This document shows, piece by piece, positions 55,916 through 64,000 of a stretch of DNA of 64,000 nucleotides. The DNA comes from an uncultured Methylococcaceae bacterium (GTDB lineage: Bacteria; Pseudomonadota; Gammaproteobacteria; Methylococcales; Methylomonadaceae), in NCBI GenBank assembly GCA_903928685.1, contig CAIYRS010000043.1:62001-126000 (forward strand). The letters run 5' to 3'. The notes beneath the pieces are model-generated. The model ran no database searches. It was not told the origin of the DNA and was given only the letters and a program-made list of their open reading frames with translations. The number at the start of each line of letters is the position of its first letter. Positions within the stretch are counted from its first letter, which is position 1. Both the position numbers and the translations under genes were made by a program.

Positions 55916-57464
55916 ATGCAAACAGCCGCTTAAATACATCCCGATTTTCTGGTTGGGCGAATGCCAAAAACACAGCATGAAAATCATCCCTCGCCTTGGC
56001 TTTTTCATTACCTAAATACTGGATTAAAACGCCCATAGCCAAAAACGTGTTGATGGCTATCGCTGCCTGCAACATTTCTTCACCGAATTGCTTTAAATGA
56101 TCTTCTTGCACTTGGTAATCCTGAAAATTGCCCAAAACTTCCTGCACGCTTTTTAAATAGCCAAGCAACTGTTTAAGCTCAGCTTTAGGATAAATGCTGG
56201 CAAAAAACTCCATTAAGTAGCGCAGTTTTTTGCAGGTTTTACGCAAATCGTGCAACGCTTCCGGCGGCGATTGCCCGTTAATGGCGAGACCTTGCGACAA
56301 CACCCGCTTATAGACTTTCCAAATACACTTATCAGCTAAGGATTTGACTGTTATGCGGTCATCTAAAGCGTCCAAATAATCGCTTGCATCTTCCTGTAAA
56401 AATTGCTCCCAAGCCTGTAAACCATCCAGATAATTCGCAGACTGTAAATGATTTGCCAAAACACTTTGCGCCGCTTGCTGCTTACTCACCAAAAAATCAT
56501 ACAAAGGGTTTAAATCATCCCGAATCGTAATAGGCAGGCTGTTTTTATAGGACGCAAAATTCAGCAAATAAACATCAAAATCTCTGGTTACGCTGGTAAC
56601 TTGCCCAAGCCAGGCAAAAAATTCACTAAACCGGGTATTGGTTTCAGCGGGCAAAACCCCTTTAAGTTGACTCAGCCCTGATCGGGTTTTACGCACAGCC
56701 ACCCGGAAATCGTGCAGAAATTCGCTGTCTGTTGCCGCGACCACGCCTTGCTCATTGCACTTAATCGTCGCCAACAAATGGCTATAAATCGATTTGATGG
56801 CAACATCAGCAGGCATCTCCGGCAGTAATGTTACCGCCAATTTTATTGGGTAATCGTTAGCCTGGCGGCCTTGTTGCGCCAAAACTTCCAGAAAAACCGA
56901 TGCGTCTGTAGCGCGTAAAAGCAGTTGCGAGGTAAGTAACTCGCCTACGCTGGCAAAAATTTTATCGTAGCCTTTGATAGGCTGTAAAAATACCCGCCCA
57001 TTAACGCTATCCGCATACTCTTCAATAACAATCCGCAATACCGTTTTCTCATCTTTATTAACGACATTAAGCTGAAAAATCTGGCAATTAACCGTCAACA
57101 AAGGTAATAAAGCCCGCATTTCTAATATCGGCGCTAACAAAGTACGCGCTTTTTGCTGGGGAAACTGCTCCCAAAATACGGGCATGGTATCGACGTTAAC
57201 GGCGGCTAAGCGCTTGTTTTTGGCAAAATCGGTTAGCAAACAAAGCCTGTTGGCTTTTGATGTGATGTATTCACAAAGAAGATTTTGTGAATACAATCGC
57301 CAATCAAAGCTATCATAGAAGGTTTTTGATGCCTGCTCCCTAGCCACCAAACAGCTATCAACGTGCAGGCTTAGTTGGGTAACAAATTTCTCGGCAGGTA
57401 ACTGCGCTGGCAGTACAAACTGGCAGGGTAAATTAATTGTCGCGGTGTTTTTGGACATTGGCAT
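55905..57464 (-). CDS. CHAD-domain protein, probable polyphosphate binding
   Basis: CHAD domains are helical, His/Arg-rich and bind polyphosphate. Here the CHAD unit fills about residues 215-510, with LHDFRVAVRKTRSGLSQLKG, then EALHDLRKTCKKLRYLMEF. The N-terminal 200 residues are unassigned and lack a recognisable CYTH motif. 519 residues in all. Divergent from sixA and near pstSCAB, so a phosphate storage role is reasonable. Confidence 0.88.
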   Translation of the reverse strand: MPMSKNTATINLPCQFVLPAQLPAEKFVTQLSLHVDSCLVAREQASKTFYDSFDWRLYSQNLLCEYITSKANRLCLLTDFAKNKRLAAVNVDTMPVFWEQFPQQKARTLLAPILEMRALLPLLTVNCQIFQLNVVNKDEKTVLRIVIEEYADSVNGRVFLQPIKGYDKIFASVGELLTSQLLLRATDASVFLEVLAQQGRQANDYPIKLAVTLLPEMPADVAIKSIYSHLLATIKCNEQGVVAATDSEFLHDFRVAVRKTRSGLSQLKGVLPAETNTRFSEFFAWLGQVTSVTRDFDVYLLNFASYKNSLPITIRDDLNPLYDFLVSKQQAAQSVLANHLQSANYLDGLQAWEQFLQEDASDYLDALDDRITVKSLADKCIWKVYKRVLSQGLAINGQSPPEALHDLRKTCKKLRYLMEFFASIYPKAELKQLLGYLKSVQEVLGNFQDYQVQEDHLKQFGEEMLQAAIAINTFLAMGVLIQYLGNEKAKARDDFHAVFLAFAQPENRDVFKRLFASKP

Positions 57465-57563
57465 CGGTACATTTTCTGTAAATCACTACACTGGGTTAGT
57501 ATGCGGCATTATGAGAATAAATGACCTTAAAATTAGCCTATTCGCTTTCATAGCCGCAAAAAT

Positions 57564-58061
57564 ATGATGAATCCCCAAGAGTTATGGTTACTAAGACATG
57601 CCCAAGCCAGTCAAGATAACCACCATGATGATTTTAACCGCGCACTCACACCCGAAGGCGTTGATGAAGCCCACCGCATGGGGCAATGGCTACGGCAACA
57701 GCAATTGTTTCCTGATATTATACTAAGCTCACCAGCGAAGCGGGCCATATCGACTACCTTGCTGGTGGTTGACGAACTAAACATGGCAGCCGAATTTGTC
57801 CAGCAAGCGCCGGAACTCTATTTTCAAGGCGCTAAAGCCATCAAAACGCTTGTGAAAAGCTATTTACCTAGCCAACAACGTATTTTGGTAGTGGCGCACA
57901 ATCCTGATTTGGAAAAGCTGTTGTTTCATCTTTGTGGACAATCACTAACTCTGCCAACCGCTACTTTGGCTAGGTTTTCCTTAGATTTACAGCAAGCAAA
58001 TTTGGATCTGGCAACGGCAAAATTACTGTCAATCACCTCGCCGTCAATGTTGCCAAAATAA
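57564..58061 (+). CDS. sixA: SixA-type histidine phosphatase
   Basis: 165 residues of the phosphoglycerate-mutase-like superfamily, with the RHAQAS nucleophile His near residue 11, an SSPAKRAIST motif and the second His in VVAHNPDLE. SixA in E. coli dephosphorylates histidine in phosphorelay proteins. It lies between CHAD and pstS. Confidence 0.87.
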   Translation: MMNPQELWLLRHAQASQDNHHDDFNRALTPEGVDEAHRMGQWLRQQQLFPDIILSSPAKRAISTTLLVVDELNMAAEFVQQAPELYFQGAKAIKTLVKSYLPSQQRILVVAHNPDLEKLLFHLCGQSLTLPTATLARFSLDLQQANLDLATAKLLSITSPSMLPK

Positions 58062-58127
58062 ACCCAATAACGAACGGATTTACTTGTTTTATAATTAAAA
58101 ACTACAAAAAAGCCTGCTCGTAATAAG

Positions 58128-58160
58128 CTTGTCATATAAAATTAATATTCTTCTCTTTGT
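58128..58160 (+). promoter_or_regulatory. Possible Pho box upstream of pstS
   Basis: CTTGTCATATAAA, followed by AT-rich sequence, resembles one half of a PhoB site (CTGTCATA-like). The second half is weak. Confidence 0.3.
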
Positions 58161-58188
58161 CCAAAAAACTTCTCTCTGAGGGTTAATA

Positions 58189-59172
58189 ATGAAATTATCT
58201 TTTAAAATCAAGTTACTGTGTTTAGCCCTAGGTGTCGCTTCCGGCGCACTAACTAGCATTGATAGCTACGCCGTGCAAAAAGTTGATGCTGGTATCCCTG
58301 AATACCAAAAAGCCAGCGGCATTTCCGGCAACCTATCCAGTGTCGGCTCTGATACCCTCGCCAACCAAATGACTTTATGGGCTGAAGCGTTCAACCGCCT
58401 ATACCCCAACGTCAATATCCAAATCCAAGCAGCAGGCTCTTCCACTGCGCCACCAGCCTTGACTGAAGGCACATCAAACTTCGGGCCTATGAGCCGTGAA
58501 ATGAAAGATGACGAATTGGAAGCGTTTGAAAAAAAATACGGCTATAAACCGACTGCAATTCCGGTTGCTGTTGACGCCTTGGCGGTTTTTGTCAACAAAG
58601 ACAACCCAATTAAAGGTTTGTCCATGGCACAAGTGGATGCCATTTTTTCATCAACACGCAAATGCGGTTACGAAAAAGACATCGTCAATTGGGGTGATGC
58701 TGGCGTAGATGCTTGGAAAACCAAAAGCATCCAATTGTACGGACGCAATTCGGTATCCGGCACTTATGGCTACTTTAAAGAACACGGCTTATGCAAAGGT
58801 GACTTTAAAAATAACGTCAACGAACAACCAGGTTCTGCATCGGTTGTGCAATCGGTGACCACTTCTGTTAACGGCGTAGGCTATGCAGGTCTTGGCTATG
58901 TGACTTCTGGCATTAAAGCCGTGCCTTTAGCCAAGAAAAACACCACTGACTATGTTAAAGCCACACCAGAAAATGCTTTAGCTGGCAAATATCCGTTAGC
59001 CCGGTTTTTATTCGTCTATGTGAATAAAAAACCCAACCAACCATTGCCACCTTTAGAGCATGAATTTATTAAAATGGTGCTTTCCAAAACAGGCCAAGAA
59101 GTTGTCATTAAAGACGGCTACATCCCATTACCTGCAAAAATTGTAAAAAAAGCACTAGCAACTATCGAATAA
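58189..59172 (+). CDS. pstS: Phosphate-binding periplasmic protein PstS
   Basis: Periplasmic binding protein of the high-affinity phosphate ABC importer. Signal peptide to about residue 28 (ending DSYA). Phosphate-binding signatures: [35 protein letters not shown], and [12 protein letters not shown]. 327 residues. A strong terminator follows, so pstS can be made in excess of the channel genes. Confidence 0.96.
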   Translation: MKLSFKIKLLCLALGVASGALTSIDSYAVQKVDAGIPEYQKASGISGNLSSVGSDTLANQMTLWAEAFNRLYPNVNIQIQAAGSSTAPPALTEGTSNFGPMSREMKDDELEAFEKKYGYKPTAIPVAVDALAVFVNKDNPIKGLSMAQVDAIFSSTRKCGYEKDIVNWGDAGVDAWKTKSIQLYGRNSVSGTYGYFKEHGLCKGDFKNNVNEQPGSASVVQSVTTSVNGVGYAGLGYVTSGIKAVPLAKKNTTDYVKATPENALAGKYPLARFLFVYVNKKPNQPLPPLEHEFIKMVLSKTGQEVVIKDGYIPLPAKIVKKALATIE

Positions 59173-59244
59173 GGCTAATTTCAACCGCTTGAGTCGCCGC
59201 AATCAGGCGATAAACAAGCAGTTTTACCTTGATTCATATAACCG

Positions 59245-59286
59245 AAAGCGGCTGACATATGTACCTTCAAATCAGCCGCTTTTTTG
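59245..59286 (+). terminator. Intrinsic terminator between pstS and pstC
   Basis: AAGCGGCTGA pairs with TCAGCCGCTT over a 15-base loop, and the arm runs into TTTTTT. It lies 73 nt past the pstS stop. Confidence 0.92.
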
Positions 59287-59331
59287 TATGTTTTTTCGCC
59301 ACATCCATTATCATCACTTTTTAGTATCGTT

Positions 59332-61608
59332 ATGCCTGATCTTGACAAACCTTATAACCAAACTTCTGATACGGCTAAACCGCTAACTCAAGATTTTCAA
59401 AAACGACGGCTAATAAAAGATATTGTGGCCCGTTATGGCGTCATTATCGGCGGCCTGAGCGTCATCGTTGCTGTAGTCATGATCTTCTTTTACCTCTTGT
59501 ATGTGGTATTTCCATTATTTTTGTCAGCAACAGCGGAATCCGTCAGCCAATATCCACTTCCTGAAAAAAGCCAAGGCAATACCGTACTTTTACAGATGGA
59601 AGAACAAAACGAATTGGCAGTACGCTTTACTGATAAAGGTGAAGCGGTGTTTTTTCAAACCGCCACTGGCAACGTGGTATTAAAACAAGCCATCAATATT
59701 CCTGAAGGCAGCCACATCACTAGCTTTGCGGAAGGCAGCCCCGTCAGTGAAGGCACTATCGTTTATGGCTTCTCAAATGGTCAAGCCATTATTGCCAAGC
59801 CAAAATATACCGTTTCTTACCCTAACAACATCCGCATCATTACCCCCACACTAAATTACCCACTTGGTGAAGAGCCTTTGGCGATAAATGATGCAGGCAT
59901 CGCGTTGGATAAAATCGCTTTTGCCATCGCCGATAACGCCACTACCGTTGTTACCCAATCTGCCAACAAAATTACCTTAACCAGCTTTGAGAAAGAGCAA
60001 TCGTTATTCGCCGATGAAGCCAGCTTACAACGTACCGACGGTGAAATCCCCCTGCCTAGCGAAGGCGTTGAGCGTATCCTGATTGATAAAGAAGGCCGCA
60101 ATCTCTATTTAGCCAGCAAAAACGGCAGGCTCGCCTTTTATGACATCAGTGAAAAAGCCAGTCCGTCGTTAAAACAAGCGCAACAAGCGGTAGCCTCAGA
60201 CCAAAAAATCACCAGCGTTGATTTCCTTAATGGCGACCTTTCCTTAATGATTGGCGACTCCAGCGGTGCAGTGTCGCAATGGACGATGGTCAGAGATAGC
60301 AATAACCATCCGCAATTACAAAAAATCCGTGCCTTTAAAGTCTCTGACAGCGCCATTGTTAGCCTAAAAGGCGAACAACGCCGCAAAGGCTTTCTTACTG
60401 TTGACGCTAGTGGCAACATCGGCATTTATCACTCCACGGCTGAAAAAGAGCTGGTAAAAACCCATGTGAGCGATTCTTTAAGCTTTGCCGCGTTATCACC
60501 TAGAGCGAATGCGCTGTTATTGCAATCTGCCGACAACAAGCTGCATTTCTGGAAAATCGACAATGAACACCCAGAAGTGTCGCTGAAATCCTTATGGCAA
60601 CAAGTTTGGTACGAAAGCTATCCAAAACCGGATTACATCTGGCAATCTTCCGCCGCAAACAATGACTTCGAGCCTAAATACAGTTTAACCCCGTTAGTAT
60701 TCGGCACATTGAAAGCCGCTTTCTACGCCATGTTGGTGGCGATACCGCTGTCGTTGATGGGCGCCATTTACACCGCCTATTTCATGTCACCCAACATCCG
60801 CCAATACGTCAAACCGACTATTGAAATTATGGGGGCATTACCAACCGTTATTTTGGGCTTCTTAGCGGGCTTATGGTTAGCGCCGTTTATGGAAGCCAAT
60901 CTCGCGGGCGTTTTTTGCTTTCTGTTGTTCAGCCCGATGATCGTGATGCTATTTGCTTTTAGCTGGCAGTTTATGCCCAAGGATTTGCTCAATAAAATCC
61001 CCGACGGCATGGATGCCATGTTGCTTATCCCAGTGATCCTGCTTGGCGGCTGGTTTACCTTTACTATCAGCACACCAATAGAAGCGGTGTTATTTAATGG
61101 TAGCTTACGGGAATGGTTTAAAAATGATCTAGGCATCGGTTATGACCAACGTAATGCCTTGGTTGTCGGTGTAGCAATGGGTTTTGCCGTTATCCCCAGC
61201 ATTTTCTCAATTGCTGAAGATGCCATTTTCAGTGTTCCCAAGCATCTTACCGTAGGCTCTTTGGCTTTAGGCGCCACGCCGTGGCAAACCATGATAAACG
61301 TGGTATTGCTGACCGCCAGCCCCGGTATTTTCTCTGCCATTATGATTGGTTTTGGACGTGCCGTTGGTGAAACCATGATCGTATTAATGGCAACAGGCAA
61401 CACCCCGGTAATGGACATCAGCGTATTCCAAGGTATGCGTACCTTGGCTGCTAACATTGCCGTGGAAATGCCAGAATCGGAAGTGGACAGCACCCATTAC
61501 CGCGTATTGTTCTTAGCGGCTTTAGTTTTATTTACCTTTACTTTCATTTTCAATACCTTGGCGGAAGTTATCCGTCAACGTCTACGCGATAAATACAGCT
61601 CGTTATGA
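59332..61608 (+). CDS. pstC: Phosphate ABC transporter permease PstC (long form)
   Basis: 758 residues, over twice the E. coli length. After the first membrane helix (about residues 38-60) a large extracytoplasmic domain (about 70-430) follows with repeated strand-turn units, then the ABC permease core: EIMGALPTVILGFLAG, ALGATPWQTMINV, AVGETMIVLMATGN. Such long PstC forms are known in gammaproteobacteria. ATG 59332 is taken; an in-frame TTG at 59284 would fall in the terminator. Confidence 0.93.
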   Translation: MPDLDKPYNQTSDTAKPLTQDFQKRRLIKDIVARYGVIIGGLSVIVAVVMIFFYLLYVVFPLFLSATAESVSQYPLPEKSQGNTVLLQMEEQNELAVRFTDKGEAVFFQTATGNVVLKQAINIPEGSHITSFAEGSPVSEGTIVYGFSNGQAIIAKPKYTVSYPNNIRIITPTLNYPLGEEPLAINDAGIALDKIAFAIADNATTVVTQSANKITLTSFEKEQSLFADEASLQRTDGEIPLPSEGVERILIDKEGRNLYLASKNGRLAFYDISEKASPSLKQAQQAVASDQKITSVDFLNGDLSLMIGDSSGAVSQWTMVRDSNNHPQLQKIRAFKVSDSAIVSLKGEQRRKGFLTVDASGNIGIYHSTAEKELVKTHVSDSLSFAALSPRANALLLQSADNKLHFWKIDNEHPEVSLKSLWQQVWYESYPKPDYIWQSSAANNDFEPKYSLTPLVFGTLKAAFYAMLVAIPLSLMGAIYTAYFMSPNIRQYVKPTIEIMGALPTVILGFLAGLWLAPFMEANLAGVFCFLLFSPMIVMLFAFSWQFMPKDLLNKIPDGMDAMLLIPVILLGGWFTFTISTPIEAVLFNGSLREWFKNDLGIGYDQRNALVVGVAMGFAVIPSIFSIAEDAIFSVPKHLTVGSLALGATPWQTMINVVLLTASPGIFSAIMIGFGRAVGETMIVLMATGNTPVMDISVFQGMRTLAANIAVEMPESEVDSTHYRVLFLAALVLFTFTFIFNTLAEVIRQRLRDKYSSL

Positions 61609-63260
61609 TTAAATTATGGTTTAAAAGTGGTGTCCCCTGGGTTTGGCTAAACGCTGCGGCGGTCAGCACCTGTTTAATTATGGTAATCGCCGTACTTGGC
61701 CTGATTACCGTCCGTGGTGTCGGGCATTTTTGGCCTTCTAAAATCATCCAATTCAGCTATCAAGAAGTCGGTAGTGAGCCGCAAACCATTATTGGTGAAA
61801 TGGTCGACAGCAGCGTAACGCCTGCGGCAATGGCAAAATCTGCTGGCTACACATTAGCTGATAACGAAGATACGCTAGTACAACATCTGATTAAAACCGG
61901 AAACCGCGATATTACCGGCACCGATTTTCGTTGGATACAAGACCGCAACATCAAAAATCAAACCGAACCGACCGATTTGTTGACTATAGAGCGTCGCGAA
62001 TGGGGTAATTTCTATGGGCAATTCCTTGCCGTTAAAGAAAATGGCAAGGTCGTTGGCTCTGGCACATCCGCGTGGCCTATTGCAGAAAAAAAACTGGCTG
62101 AAAATCTGGTTATTTTTGAGCAAATAGAAAAAATCGAAAAGAAAGATATAGGCAAGGTCAACTACGGATTAGAGCGGCTACGCTTAAAACAAAAAGCTTT
62201 AGAATTGGAAAAACAGTGGAATAGCGCGACTGAAAAACAATTTGCCGCTGAAAAAGTTGAGCTGGAAAACCAATATAAGCAATTTCAAACTACGTTGGCT
62301 GACCTGTATCAGCAAATCCGGCGCGATAGCATTGTTGCCAAAGCCGATAACGGGCAGGAAGTTGAAATTCCTATGGCAAAAATCGTCATGATGTTTCAGC
62401 CAAACGATATGGGTTGGTTTGCAAAAGTCGGGCATTACTTTGCGAAAGTTTACGAATTTTTAACCGATGAACCGCGTGAAGCCAATACCGAAGGCGGCAT
62501 TTTCCCTGCCATTTTCGGTACGATTTTGATGGTGATGATGATGTCGATCATTGTTACCCCGTTCGGTGTGATTGCAGCGGTTTACCTGCGCGAATACGCT
62601 AAACAAGGTTTCATCACCCGCTTAATCAGAATTGCCGTCAATAACTTGGCGGGTGTACCGTCTATTGTTTATGGTGTGTTCGGCCTTGGGTTTTTTGTCT
62701 ATATCTTGGGCGGCAATATCGATAAACTGTTCTTCCCAGAAGCCGCGCCAGCGCCTGTTTTTGGCACGCCAGGTTTATTGTGGGCATCTATCACTTTGGC
62801 CTTGTTAACGCTGCCAGTGGTGATTGTCTCTACCGAAGAAGGCTTGTCGCGTATTCCTAAATCTATCCGCGAAGGTAGCTTGGCTTTGGGCGCAACCAAA
62901 TTTGAAACCTTATGGTTAACAGTTTTGCCAATGGCTAGCCCAGCCATGATGACGGGATTAATTCTTGCTGTCGCTAGGGCGGCGGGTGAAGTTGCCCCGT
63001 TGATGCTAGTCGGTGTGGTAAAAATGGCACCGACACTGCCGCTGGATGGCAATTTCCCATTTTTGCATTTGGACAGAAAGTTCATGCACTTGGGTTTCCA
63101 TATATACGATGTTGGCTTCCAAAGCCCTAACGTGGAAGCCGCAAGACCCTTAGTTTATGCAACATCCTTATTATTGGTGGTGGTGATTTTAGGGCTAAAC
63201 TTAGCTGCTATCATTATCAGAAATCGCCTGAGAGAAAAATACCGAGCACTGGAAGGTTAA
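61605..63260 (+). CDS. pstA: Phosphate ABC transporter permease PstA (long form)
   Basis: 551 residues. A first membrane helix, then an extracytoplasmic insert (about 45-290) with a coiled coil ([27 protein letters not shown]), followed by the permease core: [40 protein letters not shown]. Starts in an ATGA overlap with pstC. pstB follows after 4 nt. Confidence 0.94.
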   Translation: MIKLWFKSGVPWVWLNAAAVSTCLIMVIAVLGLITVRGVGHFWPSKIIQFSYQEVGSEPQTIIGEMVDSSVTPAAMAKSAGYTLADNEDTLVQHLIKTGNRDITGTDFRWIQDRNIKNQTEPTDLLTIERREWGNFYGQFLAVKENGKVVGSGTSAWPIAEKKLAENLVIFEQIEKIEKKDIGKVNYGLERLRLKQKALELEKQWNSATEKQFAAEKVELENQYKQFQTTLADLYQQIRRDSIVAKADNGQEVEIPMAKIVMMFQPNDMGWFAKVGHYFAKVYEFLTDEPREANTEGGIFPAIFGTILMVMMMSIIVTPFGVIAAVYLREYAKQGFITRLIRIAVNNLAGVPSIVYGVFGLGFFVYILGGNIDKLFFPEAAPAPVFGTPGLLWASITLALLTLPVVIVSTEEGLSRIPKSIREGSLALGATKFETLWLTVLPMASPAMMTGLILAVARAAGEVAPLMLVGVVKMAPTLPLDGNFPFLHLDRKFMHLGFHIYDVGFQSPNVEAARPLVYATSLLLVVVILGLNLAAIIIRNRLREKYRALEG

Positions 63261-63264
63261 CCAA

Positions 63265-64000
63265 ATGACTGCACAAGAAGTACGCACACACGCCATTGAT
63301 ATGAACGCTGTTTTACTCAATCGTGCCAACCAAAATGAAACCAATGAAATCAGCATAAAAGTAGAGAACCTCAATCTCTACTACGGGCAAAAACAAGCCT
63401 TGCATGGGGTGAGTATGGACATCCCCAAAAAGAAAGTGACTGCTTACATTGGCCCTAGTGGTTGTGGTAAATCAACCTTGCTCCGTTGCATTAACCGCAT
63501 GAATGATTTGGTGGATAACGTCACCATTGACGGCAAAATATTGCTGGAGAATGAAAACATTTATGCCCAAGGCGTCAATGTTGCCGCCTTGCGTAGACGG
63601 GTAGGCATGGTTTTCCAAAAACCCAACCCATTCCCTAAATCCATTTTTGAAAATGTCGCTTATGGCTTGCGTATTCAAGGCATCAACGACAAATACATTT
63701 TGCAAGAAACCGTAGAAAACGCTCTGCGCGGCGCGGCGCTTTGGGATGAGATGAAAGACCGCTTGAATGACAATGCCTTGGGCATGTCTGGTGGTCAGCA
63801 ACAACGGTTAGTGATTGCCCGCGCCATTGCCATTGAGCCAGAAGTATTGCTGCTTGATGAGCCCGCATCGGCTTTGGATCCTATTTCTACCTTAAAAATT
63901 GAAGAACTCATCAACGAATTAAAAGAGAAATACACCATTGTTATCGTTACCCACAATATGCAACAGGCCGCGCGCGTTTCCGATTACACGGCATTTATGT
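63265..64000 (+). CDS. pstB: Phosphate ABC transporter ATPase PstB (3' end missing)
   Basis: Cytosolic ATPase of the importer. 245 codons are present up to the window edge. Walker A (GPSGCGKST), the Q-loop region ([12 protein letters not shown]), the signature [10 protein letters not shown], Walker B with [12 protein letters not shown] and the switch [10 protein letters not shown] are all seen. ATG 63265 is 4 nt past pstA. The gene runs off the right end, so a phoU gene may lie beyond. Confidence 0.96.
   Translation, partial: MTAQEVRTHAIDMNAVLLNRANQNETNEISIKVENLNLYYGQKQALHGVSMDIPKKKVTAYIGPSGCGKSTLLRCINRMNDLVDNVTIDGKILLENENIYAQGVNVAALRRRVGMVFQKPNPFPKSIFENVAYGLRIQGINDKYILQETVENALRGAALWDEMKDRLNDNALGMSGGQQQRLVIARAIAIEPEVLLLDEPASALDPISTLKIEELINELKEKYTIVIVTHNMQQAARVSDYTAFM

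Overview
The window looks like a chromosomal segment of a gammaproteobacterium of about average GC. Gene content and order (pilBCD-coaE-zapD-yacG, the dacA-dat-ybeD-lipB-lipA block, mreBCD-mrdA-rodA-mltB-rlpA, pstSCAB with long PstC and PstA) fit that class. A methanotroph-type Methylococcales host is my best guess, but no methane or methanol oxidation gene lies in the window, so this is inference.

Layout. 1-4737: end of a type IV pilus gene block (pilB partial, pilC, pilD), then coaE, zapD and yacG. 4926-6212: an orphan protein with a pRiA4b ORF-3-like C-terminus. 6352-10021, minus strand: tusA-like, CDF metal transporter, argJ, and a Nudix/ThiE-like fusion. 10475-15951: an H-NOX gas sensor followed by two hybrid histidine kinases. 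16397-20083: one very large iron-sulfur flavoprotein that joins GltD/NfnB-like and PyrK/NfnA-like halves. 20735-24649, minus: lipoate synthesis plus D-amino-acid and peptidoglycan enzymes. 24882-26783: a transketolase-like enzyme with its own promoter and terminator. 26924-31029: an accessory island of toxin-antitoxin modules (mqsRA, a ParE-type pair, mntA with a dead hepT, a truncated PIN toxin), a frameshifted gene and three copies of an approximately 80 bp palindromic element. 31355-38231, minus: the cell-elongation cluster. 38421-42261: gatCAB with a Uma2-type gene inserted before gatB. 42667-44841: type III glutamine synthetase behind a sigma-54-like promoter. 45445-51872, minus: a putative modification cluster with a PAO-like Rieske oxygenase, a SAM methyltransferase, a NodU/CmcH carbamoyltransferase, a short SxtJ-like membrane protein, two tandem SGNH-like proteins and a 41-residue small protein. 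52093-55867: family 5 uracil-DNA glycosylase, uvrC, pgsA and a TetR regulator. 55905-64000: a CHAD protein, a SixA-type phosphatase and the phosphate importer pstSCAB (pstB runs off the end), which together suggest phosphate/polyphosphate homeostasis.

The intergenic spaces are rich in palindromes. One family (seven listed sites, six of one type) keeps an A/T-rich stem around a six-base core while the outer stem bases change in a paired way. Others include a 167 bp inverted repeat at 10094-10260, nested hairpins at 20188-20530, and a long repeat at 45060-45385. The most distinctive items are the carbamoyltransferase/SGNH/small-protein cluster, the Nfn-like fusion, the H-NOX kinase set, and the decayed toxins next to intact antitoxins. 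I saw no tRNA, rRNA, CRISPR array or complete insertion sequence.
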